Positions 12,171 through 24,219 of a stretch of 64,000 bases of DNA are shown here, piece after piece. The position numbers were made by a program, and so were the translations under genes. This DNA is from Linyphia triangularis (lineage: Eukaryota > Arthropoda > Arachnida > Araneae > Linyphiidae): positions 3,844,001 to 3,908,000 of the forward strand of contig OZ021723.1 in NCBI GenBank assembly GCA_963978545.1, written 5' to 3'. Below the pieces are notes generated by a model. It saw only the letters and a program-made list of their open reading frames with translations, was not told where the DNA came from and did no database searches. Position 1 is the stretch's first letter, and each line of letters opens with the position of its first letter.

Positions 12171-13955
12171 ATTGATTATTTTCTACTTTTTAGTTTGATT
12201 TTCTATTAAAGCGTGTTTTTTAGTTTTTTAAATTATTAATTATTTTTTCTGTAAACTATCATTTTTTTTTTTTTTTTTTAATTTGCTTTCTTAAATTCCA
12301 TTTATTTAAAACTACATTTTTTAAGCAATTTCAATAAGTTATCCTTTAAAAATTTTACTGAATCATGTGACTTTTTCATTTTATAAATAATTTCAACGAT
12401 CTAGTTACATTTGTGTTTATAGTGAAATATTTCTGTAAAATATTCATGCTTTGCTAAATACTGTTTACTAATGCCTACATTTAATATTTATTAATTTTCT
12501 AATTATCAGTAGTATTCGTTATATTTCTGCAATTACAGTTTTCAATATTTATTTATTTCGTCTGAAGAATGCACATCTTTAATGTTGTAAATAAATTATG
12601 TTACTTTTACGTTTACTTGCTATTTTTGTATTAATCTTAAACATGACACAATAAATCCAAGTAGTTTCTATGCAATTTTAGACTAATACTTGTATTTTTT
12701 AATCTTCGTGAAACGCGCCACATTGACCGTTCTATTTCTCCCGCTATGAAGAAGAACCTTAAAAATACCTTTCGTTTTATGGAAATTCTCCCTGAAGATC
12801 GGTCCAAAAATGTTCGAAATATTTTCGCTCATAAGTGACGTGTTTTTCAACATAATAAATTGAAATTTGGTATATAGAGTAAGTGATGTATTATCAATCG
12901 AACGAAATGATAAAAACTAAGTGTTCGTATTGAAACTTTCGTATTGAAATAGCCTTACATTTACTTAATAAACGACCCCTTACGAAAAAAAAAAATGCAT
13001 CAAATTTATGGAAAATCGTAAGAAAAAACATTTTGGTGCAAATCACAAGATTCTACGATAATTAGAACCGAAGATAAAGCCATCATTCTGTTGTTTTTTT
13101 TTGCGTACTGTACAATAAGACTTAATCAAGGAAAAATCTACAGCTTAACGTGGATTCCGAGCCACAACGAACAACCGTGCTTAACTCAGGATTTGTACAC
13201 AATACGCAAAGAAAAAATCAGAATGATGGCTTTATCTTCGGTTCTAATTATCGTAGAATCTTGTGATTTGCACCAAAATGTTTTTTCTTACGATTTTCCA
13301 TAAATTTGATGCTTTTTTTTTTTTTTTTTCGTAAGGGGTCGTTTATTAAGTAAATGTAAGGCTATTTCAATACCAAAGTTTCAATACGAACACCTAGTTT
13401 TTATCATTTCGTTCGATTGAGAATACATCATTTACACTATATACCAAATTTCAATTTATTATGTTGAAAAACACGTCACTTATGAGCGAAAATGTTTAGA
13501 CCATGTTTTGACAGATCTTCAGGGAGAGTTTCTATAAAACGAAAGGTATTTTTAAGGTTCAACTTCACAGCTGGCGAAATCAAACTTTCAGTGCGGGGTG
13601 TTTCACTACGTTAAAAATACAAATATTAGTCTAAAATTACATAGAAACTATGTGGATTTATAGTCTCATGTTTAAGATTAATACAGAAGTAGCAAGTGAA
13701 CACAAGTAACATAATTTATTTACAAGATTAAGGATGTGCATTCTTCACATAAAATAAATAAAATATCGAAAACTGTAATTGCAGAAGTATAACGTATACT
13801 ACTGATGATTAGAAAAATGATAAATATAAAATGTAGGCATTAGTAAACAGTATTCAGCAAAGCGTGATTATTTATTTTATACAAACACAAATGCAACATG
13901 ATTGTTAAAATTATTTATAAAATTAAAAAATCGCATAATTCAGGGTAACTTATTG

Positions 13956-14383
13956 AAATTGTTTATAAAATGTTGTTTTAAATAAATGTAATTTAATGAA
14001 AGTAAATTAAAAAAAAAAAAAAAAATCATTATGCAGTATATGCTCATCGTGGTCGATAACTTGTGGCGAATCGATCAAATTGAATTTGATGTCTGGATCA
14101 AATTGTTTATAAAATGCTGTTTTAAATAAATGTAATTTAATGAAAGTAAATTAAAAAAAAAAAAAAAATCATTATGCAGTATATGCTCATCGTGGTCGAT
14201 AACTTGTGGCGAATCGATCAAATTGAATTTGATGTCTGGATCAAATTGTTTATAAAATGCTGTTTTAAATAAATGTAATTTAATGAAAGTAAATTAAAAA
14301 AAAAAAAATCATTATGCAGTATATGCTCATCGTGGTCGATAACTTGTTGCGAATCGATCAAATTGAATTTGATGTCTGGATCA
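13956..14383 (+). repeat. Tandem repeat, three units of about 143 bp
   Basis: 'gtttataaaatg' recurs at 13,961, 14,105 and 14,248. Each unit ends in 'gatgtctggatca' and contains an A-run of varying length (12-17) plus 'ctcatcgtggtcgataactt'. The first third of each unit derives from the inner palindrome arm and the rest does not, so the amplification followed the palindrome junction. Confidence 0.92.
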
Positions 14384-14529
14384 GCTCGTATGGAATTCCA
14401 AGAGTTTTCAGCAGCTCTCTATAGTTCTGCAGTTGATTGCATACTGGAAAAATCAATCCTGGCTTTCCATAATGCCCACAAATTTTCCATGAACGTAATT
14501 CCCGAATAAATGACATGGGATGTTCAAAT

Positions 14530-14990
14530 TTGATGAACGGGGTGGTGGTGGCCATGATAACTGGTTTTCGTCAAAATCGGGCATGCGCTACGGTTGAAAT
14601 CATGAAAAAATTACGTTTTTCAACAATTGCTTAAAAACGTCTCTAATGATTTAGATTAAAATGTCCGTGCTTTATGCCTCTTAAGGTTGTTCCCACCTGT
14701 GAAATTCCCGTTGAAATGCGATACAAGCGTATGAAGTTGAAAAACGAGTGCGTTTAACACAAAGCTCTCTGTTCTTGAGCATCACCCAACAACGATTACA
14801 TTTTTTTCTAGTTTCATGTCCAAGAAAGGACATTGTAATGTTTAAATACCATATCCAATTTTTTTCCCTTTTCTTTTTTTGCCTATGTAAAAATTGTTGT
14901 CAAAAACGGTATATAATACCATATCAAATTTTATTGCAATGGCCAATATTATTGTGTAATTGAAAGTTGTGTGATTTTCTACACCTCTAG
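14530..14990 (+). repeat. Dispersed repeat family A, copy 2
   Basis: Shares 'tgcctcttaaggttgttccc', 'gttgaaaaacgagtgcgttt', 'aacacaaagctctct' and 'cttgagcatcaccc' with the other copies. It ends at 'tctacacctctagt', which abuts the outer right arm of the large palindrome. A short remnant of the same end is present inverted near 11,785-11,830. Confidence 0.7.
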
Positions 14991-15828
14991 TTTACCTTGA
15001 ATTAATCTTTGATTGTTTCAAATGTCGTCTTATACGGTCCCTTAAAGTGGGCGTTTTTTACATTTTCACTAAAAAATCGAGAACTAAAAATAAAAATGGA
15101 ATGAATAAAAATTGTGGAGGGATTTTAGACCATGGTAAATCTAATGAAAGTAAAAAAAAAATATATATGTTTCTATTAAAAAAAAAAAATTGTTTTATTA
15201 ATTAATAATTATTATTAAAAAAAATTGATGCAAAAGCTGATTGCTATTTATGTTTGGCCATTTACAAACTATCTTTTGAAGCAGAATTTTCTGAAATATA
15301 TTAATTATTTAAGTATTATGGCCAAAAATTAAATTTTTTATTTAACATTAATTTATCATTTTCTTTTTATCATTTAAATTTACAAACCATTCATTGGAAA
15401 ATCAGGAATTTTTGTATTTCGACATTTTTTTGGATGCTGAATCCAAATATGGGATAATATTATGAGGTTGCCTTTGAACTTTTTAAAGTTTTGTTTAATA
15501 TGTAGATGACCCATCATGAAAAAAAAAAAAAAACTATATACAATTATTAAAAACCTTCCACGATTTACAAAGGTACCTTTTGTATGTTATTTCAACAATT
15601 AGAGCACAAGATACAGCCATCGTTCTGATTTTTTTTTTTTTTTTTTTTGCGTACTGTACCAGACACATTTTGCATGCGAGGTATAAGCGCCAACCCCAGA
15701 GCCATTTAGTGGGCTGACAGAGGCATCGATGGAATTAGAAAGAAAACTTCCGAAGTCTTTAATAGAGGCGATTAATTTATTGATTAGTGTCTGGAATTAT
15801 TTTTTTTCTTCTCCTTATCCCATTATCG

Positions 15829-17436
15829 CCCAGTGTCCTCATTTGAGGTCGCTTTAAAAACTGCAATTTCCATTATTAAATTAAAAAGTATTATTTTTTT
15901 TTTTTACAAATTGGTCTGATGGGAGCACTATACAATGTGTGATATGTGTTTTGTTTAGAATGACGTAAAAATGGGGGAAATGCACTATAATTTCCCGCTT
16001 TTTTGGTAATGGAGTTGTGTTAACTTCATACTTCAGTATCGCACCAGATATATAAGGTAAGTTATTTCAGTTTGGTATATATATATATAGTCTAAATATT
16101 CCATATTATACTGTTAATATGTTTTTCAATATTTATTGTTATTAATATACCCGTAATAAGCAAGAAATCTAATCCGTCATCATTTGAGGACGCTGGGCGT
16201 TTGTGTATACTTCTTATTCACCATTTAGATTTGTTTTCAAGTGCGTCTTACATTTTTTGCGTTCGAGCTATAAATGAACACTGAAAGATGAGTAGAAGAA
16301 ACATATTTAAAAGCTTAGAAGAGGCAACTGCTTATCATTTTTCTGAAGAAATTGAAGAAGATTTTATAGCAATGCCTCCGGATGTTGATGAACTAACAGA
16401 TGAAGAACAATTCGATGATGATAATTTGGACACAACACTTGTATCAGATGTTGCTAGTCCACTGGAGATTACAATACAAGATGATAATGCTAACACTATT
16501 ATTTCGGACAGAAAAACAATAATACCCGTAAACGTTAAAGGGAAACATCAAAAGTTGTATGGACGAACGAAACCCCTTCTTATACATTTGGGACTTTGGC
16601 AAATTCTTTTAAGAGAAATTCTGAAAAATTGACAGCGGAAACTAGTAATATGAAACCAGTTGAGCCGTTTGAAGAATTTTTCTCTGAAAGTGTTTATGTT
16701 ATGATTCTAGAGGAAACGAATCGATATGCTTATGAAGTGAAAAATAAATTATAACATGACTAAGGATGAAATATTAACCTTCATAGGTTTTTTGATACTT
16801 TCGGGCAATAATTCTTTACCTAGTGAACAAGACTACTGGGCAGAAGCAGATGATTTAGGTGTTCAATAGTGAAGAATGCCATGACTCGAAACTTCTAATT
16901 ATAGCTCAAGAGATTATTGCATTTTCAAGGTAATAAATTACATCACAAAAACAAACATGATAAATCATTTAAAATATGCCCCTTGTTCAAACAATTTCCA
17001 AGAATTTTCAGAAATGGGGAATTTTTCATAAAAATTTGTCCGTTGACGAAATATCGTCAGGCATTATGGACATCCTTCACTGAAGCAGTTTATAAAATCT
17101 AAACCTATTAGACGTGGTTGTTGTAAATGGCTCTGTCATTTATAAATAGATCCATGGTTTGAAGTTGATGTCAATCAAAGATTTTAGAAGGTATATTGAA
17201 AGTAACCTATTTAAAAAAAGGAGCATATTCATAAGCAACCCTAGGAAGATCAGTACAGAGATGCATAGCATCTAGATCCAAAATGTGCTTCCTGATATAA
17301 AATTCAACCAAATTCAGCATATTATTGGACAAAGGAGAAACAAAGGTGTTGCCAATATGATGCATGTTCTTCAAAGAGAAGAACATGCTGTATGAAATGC
17401 AATGTAATATTATGCATATAATGTTTTCAACGTTTT

Positions 17437-17472
<36 letters not shown>

Positions 17473-17661
17473 TGAAAATGATATAAAAAAAAAAAAAAAG
17501 TGTTCTTACAAATGCCAAAATAAATTTTGATTCTTAACTTTATACTGCTTATTAGTTTATTTATAAATTAAAACTTCATAATTTTAGGTAAAAAAAAAAG
17601 GAATTTCTTAGATAATTACATTTTTATGCATACAAACACCCAGTCATCAAATGAGGACAGC
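15829..17661 (+). mobile_element. Decayed piggyBac-like transposon with CATTTGAGGAC subterminal motifs
   Basis: A transposase relic (16,288-17,465) is flanked by three related motifs. They are CCCAGTGTCCTCATTTGAGG at 15,829-15,848, CATTTGAGGACGCTGGG at 16,181-16,197, and one at 17,639-17,661 with core CAAATGAGGACAGC followed by TTAA. piggyBac elements target TTAA and carry CCC-starting TIRs plus subterminal repeats. The outer limits are therefore suggested but not proven; no matching TTAA is obvious on the left. Confidence 0.55.
16288..17465 (+). pseudogene. piggyBac-family transposase pseudogene
   Basis: The intact N-terminal frame (16,288-16,632) starts MSRRNIFKSLEEA and continues with an acidic stretch (DVDELTDEEQFDDD), typical of the acidic N-terminus of piggyBac-derived transposases. 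After a frameshift there follow EFFSE..YVMILEETNRYA, a segment MTKDEILTFIGFLILSGNN..YWAEAD, then SKPIRRGCC, corresponding to the conserved Lys-Pro-Ile-Arg region. Near 17,330-17,420 a Cys-rich C-terminus appears (CCQYDACSSKRRTCCMKCN), the expected zinc-binding domain. There are several frameshifts and stops, and the region between the Lys-Pro-Ile-Arg motif and the zinc domain is largely deleted. It cannot encode a working enzyme. Confidence 0.85.
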
Positions 17662-20600
17662 TTAAAACGTATGGTTACAGATAAAAAATTTCAAAATGCT
17701 ATTGAAATAGTCTTAATTTATGCATTTCTATCCATATATATATCAATTTCAAAGAAAATTTTCAAAATTAGTAAATGTGGTTTGTAATGGGTTACACAGC
17801 CACATTTATCAGAAGTTTCTTCTTAAAAATAAACCAATTGAAATATGTCCTTATACCATTATGTCCATCTACACAAATAGTCAACAAAAAACATTTACTA
17901 GAAAAAACACAATAGACACCTTCCGTTGAACACTAATTCCCCTATTTGCATCATGAAGTAAGAAATATTCTAAACAGAGAAATCGTTCTCATCTTGAATA
18001 AAATGAACGTACGATAAATGTAATTTTTTTTCGGTGGTTGGAACACGCTCGTTTTGACGCTATAGAAAAAATTGAACAACCAGGTGTTGCAGAAAGGAAA
18101 ACAATTTTCATTCTAAACGTTTCTTTTGATTTTCCTTAACATTTAAGCCACTTGTATTGCTGATGTTAAATCCTTAACATCCCATATTTGTTTAGAAAAT
18201 AGTGTAATCATTACGTTTTTATACTTCCTTTCACAAAGAAAAAAAAAAAAAAAAAGAAAAAAAAAATTTGATTAAACAAATTATGCTGTGTTTACTCATA
18301 TTTTTATCGTAACAAGATCTTGTGGTTTTATACCTTTACTATACACTTGCTTATCATGTTTATTTAATATATTAAAGTACTATTTTCAGATAACAAATGT
18401 AAATATTTACCATTATTTTTGAAATAAAACAGTGAAATGAAACGAAATGTTTTAAAAGGAACTGTACTTTATCAAGTTTAATTATTTCCCGTAATTAAAT
18501 TTTTTGTTAAAAAACCCTATAATATAAGGATCCTAAACTAACTGGGTATTGTATTAACTGACAACATATTTACTATGGTGGAAATTTTATTAATCACTTG
18601 TATTCACATAAATTTAGAAAATAATATGCCTGAAGATTAATTTCTCTTTTACAGACAGGTAATATGAATCTTGGTGAAATGGAGCAGCAGGCAACACTTG
18701 ATGTATAAGTTAAAGCAAAAATTGAATGCTAATAAAAATAATTTACTATAAAAATCGATACAAATATCAGCAAGTCAAGTATTTTAGATTATCTTTTCTC
18801 AAGACATTTGCATTCTTTTTACTTAAGACAGCGTTAAGTGAACAAGAAATTAAAAATTTTATGAAACTTGTCTGGGGACAAAATTAATGAGGTGTCTGAA
18901 GCTAATTATATAGATAACTTAAGGCTTCAAAAGTAATTCGATATTTTTTCCCTCAACTTTTATGAGCACTAAACTCTACTTTCTTTTATTGTCTACTTTA
19001 ACTGTGTCTGACTCATTAAAAGTGAATCCATCTCTTTCCTAATTTTTAAAGTTAAAATTACACAATAATGGCTTTATTTCTATTTTTCATTGAAATCTTG
19101 ATCAATTATAGAAATTTTAGAACGAGTAAAATGTAATTATAAAATGCTTTACCCGAAAGATGTTAATGTATGGTAATTTAATACAAATATCACACTCGAA
19201 CACTGCTACAAGAGATATTTTGTAAGCAATTTGACATATTGTAAATAATTTGTAAATTCGAATTCTATTTTTATTTCACAGTCAGTTTAAAGTGATTAGT
19301 TTATTTGGGATAATATAAACACCTAAAATATGAAATCTGTAGATATGTATGTTACTGGAAATAGTTACTTCCTATATAGAAAATAACTTCCAATACGAGT
19401 AGAACTCTGAAAAAATTAATTTTTGAATACCTAATATAATTAATGAACTTATTAATATAACTATAATTTTTAAATAGTTTATTTGTTTAATATATATCTT
19501 TTTGCTCGTTTATATACCTTCTGCTAGGAATTATTCTCAATTGGGCATTATCTTGTGGCGCTTTTGAAAAGCTTTTGATCAATACAAATATACCTTTAAA
19601 ATCAAATCCATATTTCTGCGTTTCGTTAACCAATCACAGAGGCACTTCAATTCCCCTCACATATAATAGCTGACTCTGACGTAGCAAGGTCTATGTCTTC
19701 CAAATAAGCGTACATACAAACTGTAAAATAGTTACAACGATTGGGTTGTTTAAAATTTCTAGAATTTTGGAGAATGTTCCAAACTCATTATAGCATTTAG
19801 TGTGAATTGATAGCTGCGCCCAATTCAATTCAGTAAAACTATATTTGAATCATTTGATTTTAAAAGGGAACTTCTGACAGTTTCAATATTTAACAGGAGA
19901 ATGAAAAATCCTTCCAGCTTCTAATTTGGATCATAATCAAATGGAAACTAAAACAACCACACCTCAATTAAATGACACAGAAAGCTGATTTAAAATTCTA
20001 CCGATGCCTCTGTCGTTATATATTGGTAAAACTTACAGGTTGGTCGTTTGTAGCAATACAACCTTTCTTCACTACCGCAAGCAAGTGCCGTAACGAAGAA
20101 ACTAATCTTAATTTATAGTTTCTATGGGTGGCAACATTTCGTTCCACATTTGACTTCACTCTGGTTTTGATTGTGCGCATATAAAAAGCGGATACTACTG
20201 AAGTCAGTTAGAGAGATAGATGGGTTTAAAGATGTTTATTGAAGTTTGATGACATGCCTATTGAGACTGTATGGCTGCAAATAAATATTGTTTCTCCATA
20301 TTTGTCTTCTACTTTGGACTTTAAACAGAACACTAAGAAATAACCTCGATATAATATTTATACAAAAAAAGAAAAAAATTAATTTCTGAAAAAATTACGG
20401 TCTCCTTTTAAAATCAAACGATTCCGAGAATGCCGTGAACGGATTTTTTTAAAAAAATAATTATTTACCTCTGTTAAAAATTCAGGAATAAATATCCTAT
20501 TTGTTAAAGTGAAAATTATATGATGTTATATTAAAAAATAAATGCAAGTAATGTACACATATTTTAATGAATAAATTAAATGTAAATTTGAAATACTGCC

Positions 20601-22252
20601 TCGAAATCTTTTACATTAATCCTAGAAGGGCTATATTTTGGGACGATCTATTTTCCTCATTTAATACAAAATCAAAATTGGTAACTGATATACCAATTCA
20701 TATGTTGAGATCTCCTTTTCATACGAATAACTGATTTATAAATGTCTTGGGTAATTTGTTATAAAATCCAAGTTGAAAAACTCAAGAACAGTCCAACAAT
20801 TTCGGGAAGTTTTGTTAGTATATAGTAGATGGCAGCACAATGGAAAAAAGAAAATCGCAATTGAAGTGGGTTGAGGAATCTAAAGAAATATTTTACCTCC
20901 CTGTAACATAATACAATATCTAACCCTGATGAGCTTTCAAAAAGTAATTCCTCTAGCACATTGGCTAAATTACAATTCAAATATTAAACAATGTGTCTGA
21001 CAAGGACCAACATATTACACTATAAATTCCCTCATAACACTGAAACTATCCGAATGTCCTGAATCTGTGAAATCTGTGTTAATCCAAACGTTATCATTCT
21101 CCGTCAAAACCTCAGAATCGCACATGCGGTTTTGGTGAGCGATTAGAGTGGATAGTGGAGGTAGATTGCGTGCATCAGATTATGAACGTTGTAGTTAATA
21201 AGTAACTATTTAACATTAGTTTAGTTGACGCATCTGTACTTTGATGCAGTAGATTTCAAATGTTAATATTAATAAAGACGTAGAAAGGTACTGCTTGATG
21301 TTGATTCAAAATCACTCTGCTTATTTTGTTTCGTGTTAATTTAACTTAACAAATAATGAATACATTTCAAAGAAGTGTTAAATCCTGCATTTATATGCAT
21401 TAAATTTTGAGTTCGACTTTTTTTAGTAAACAAGGCATATTAGTATACATGATATGTTGCCAAAACATCCATTCCTTTCAACCATTTTATTGCATATTAA
21501 AAAGGAAACTGTATTGACTTATTTCAAGGCCGCCCTCAAACTTAAAAATTCCTAAATCCTTTTTCAAAATGCTTAGTTCTACATTTTGTGATATCTCTAT
21601 AGGGAATTACTTTTAATAATAATTTTCTATGGGCGACCTATAAACTGTAAAATATGCATTTTAAAATAAAAGCTTTGGGACGTAAATCATGCGGTTTAAA
21701 TATATACAGATCTTACTCTAAAAGCTTTATGCTAACATAAGTAAGGTCGAAATATACTAAATAATAAATATACTAAACATAAAAGCATGCTAAATTTACA
21801 ACCATAGTAACTTACTAAACATACTAAGCATAATGACATACTAAATGTAATAAAAGTATTAGCATACTAAATTATATTAAGGAAAATAATATACTAAATA
21901 TTATAAATGTAGATTTTTGAGTATACTATAAATAATATACCCACGTTAGTTATGATAAACTTTATTCTATCTACAATTTCGGAAATACTATTTTTTATAT
22001 TTCTAGCTTGATTGAATGATTTCGTTTTTTTTTTCCAAATCCAAATATACATCAAGATGTATTCTTCCTATTTAAAGTAAAACAATACATTATACAATTC
22101 TGTATTTAGGACATTTATTCTCAAAAGCGTAGATTTGTTACCTTATTGCTCTACTTTTATCTTTTCTGATATCGTTCCTAAAATCTTATTTTACCTCTCG
22201 AGTCTCTTTTTGCGATGAGGAAAGATTGCAATTCTCTTTCTGTGTCCTCCAG

Positions 22253-22403
22253 GTACAACATCGTGTTCCTGGTGGTGACCTATGTCATACCGATGATGTG
22301 TATGGCCTTCACCTACACATGGATCGGCTGCATTCTGTGGGGCAGCAAGGTCATAGGAGAGAGCTCGGATCCACAGAGTCATGTCATCAAGTCAAAGCAG
22401 AGG
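22253..22403 (+). CDS. TkR: Tachykinin/natalisin-type receptor, exon with TM5 and ICL3
   Basis: The acceptor is cctccag ending at 22,252 and the donor gtaagc starts at 22,404. The exon supplies one base to a split Val codon, then exactly 50 codons, ending in phase 0. It reads [20 protein letters not shown], a TM5 helix with the conserved Pro, then [10 protein letters not shown] and the ICL3 segment HVIKSKQR. The WGS+.IGE and KSK+ signatures are characteristic of invertebrate tachykinin-like receptors and form the G-protein contact loop. The usual run KSKRKVV is here KSKQR|VV across the intron, so one basic position is altered or absent. GC content is far above the flanks, which fits a constrained exon. 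Confidence 0.95.
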
Positions 22404-22428
22404 GTAAGCAATTACACATACAGCAATT

Positions 22429-23008
<580 letters not shown>

Positions 23009-23967
23009 ACATAGGCCAATACAGCTGAGTTACCTGGGTAGGGATAAGGATGGAGTTGATACATGAATTAATTTTAATTAATTTTTTCTCGGTATCAAAG
23101 TTGAAACGGTTTACGATGCCAATTTTGTTTTCGTACATAAGTCCCATTGAGTAATACGAGAGTCCATTTGAGAGTTACGACAAAACTGTTATGACAAACT
23201 CTGACTCACACAGTATATCGTTTAAATGATCTTAATTTCAGAGAATAAATTGAAATATATTCTAAAGTGTAGTTACCACTTTGCTTTGTTGGCAATAATG
23301 TGTTTCATATTTAATTTTTTATTTTTTTCTTCTTATTATCATTATTTAAGATTACTTTTTTATATTTAGGATTTGGATGACGATCTGGTTAGTAATACTG
23401 TGTGACAAAGTTACTACAAAACTGTTATTAAAAGCTTTGATTCACGCAGTATTATTAAAAATATCGTTAAAATTATCTTAAATTTAGAAAATAAATTAAA
23501 TATGTTTTAAGGTATAGTTGCCATTTATCTATGCTGCCAAGATGCTTTTCATATTTAAGATTATATTTGTAATATCTAAGATTATTATTTTTTTTTTCAA
23601 ATTCAGAAGACTTTTTTCATATTTAGGATTACTTTTTCAATATATAACATGACTTTCACGAATAAAAAATAATTGTTTCTTACATTTGCAATTTGGTATT
23701 CACAAAACAGCTGTATTCAATCAATGTACTGTTTTAAACATTACGTTTATTCACATTTTTATCCTTTTTATTAACACGGTTCATGAAAAGAATTCACTTG
23801 CCCAAAACAGTTTAGTTATCCCACTACGAAAAAGTAAGTTTTCTAATTAAGATATAAATCAATGAAGATAAATTCAAAATTAAATTTTATTAAATACAAT
23901 TTAAAATATAGAAGTTATCAGGTAAAAGTTAAAGTAATAAGCAAAAAAAATAAAAAAATAAAAATAA

Positions 23968-23991
23968 AAAATAATAATAATAATAATAATT
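23968..23991. repeat. (AAT)n microsatellite
   Basis: A short run of aataat units after an A-rich stretch. Nothing else is notable here. Confidence 0.85.
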
Positions 23992-24205
23992 AATAAATGT
24001 TCGTTAAAATTTATCTATTTTTTAAACTCGTCCAGCAATATTAATTTTAAATATTACTACAAAATTATTTCTAGTCCTCTTCTATAATTTGTCACTTTTA
24101 TATATAATAATTTTTAATGGATTTATTCGTTTGATCAAAGAGATTTGGACGATCAATTGAAAGAAAGACAATATGAAACAGCGGAGCCCTTGTTCAAAAT
24201 CCTTT

Positions 24206-24219
24206 GGGGGGGGGGGGGG
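24206..24219. repeat. Poly-G run of 14 bases
   Basis: An uninterrupted G-run in an otherwise AT-rich intron. A 15-base C-run is found at 37,372-37,386. Confidence 0.9.

Larger units (their letters stand above)
11104..15658. mobile_element. Compound 4.5-kb palindrome: two inverted elements with GTACAGTAC ends
   Basis: The outer arms pair: 11,104-11,790 is the reverse complement of about 14,985-15,658 at moderate divergence (landmarks: the A-run, 'gatttacc', 'ccatggtaaatct', 'tcaaggtaaact'). The inner arms 12,290-13,110 and 13,200-14,010 also pair (landmarks: 'aaaggtatttttaaggtt', 'aaaacacgtcacttatgagc', 'gattctacgataattagaac'). The axis is near 13,155. At all four junctions (about 11,104, 13,110, 13,200 and 15,655) the same kind of end appears: a GTAC word, a GC pair, an A/T homopolymer and a 'gatggct' segment. 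This fits two related DNA transposons inserted head to head. No transposase frame survives. Confidence 0.7.
9878..22252 (+). other. Receptor intron, 12,375 bp, phase 2
   Basis: Donor gtaagt follows CAT-GT and acceptor cctccag precedes G-TAC-AAC, so the split codon becomes Val and the protein reads SDH-V-YNIVF, the expected ECL2-to-TM5 junction. The intron carries a dispersed repeat 40 bp from the donor, a MITE, the 4.5-kb palindrome and a piggyBac relic. Between about 17,670 and 22,240 I see nothing but AT-rich sequence, apart from a degenerate run of 'catactaa' words around 21,740-21,900. Confidence 0.9.

Noticed and set aside
17207..17518. Minus-strand open frame of 103 codons
   Set aside because: Shadow of the Cys-rich end of the piggyBac relic on the plus strand plus homopolymer runs.
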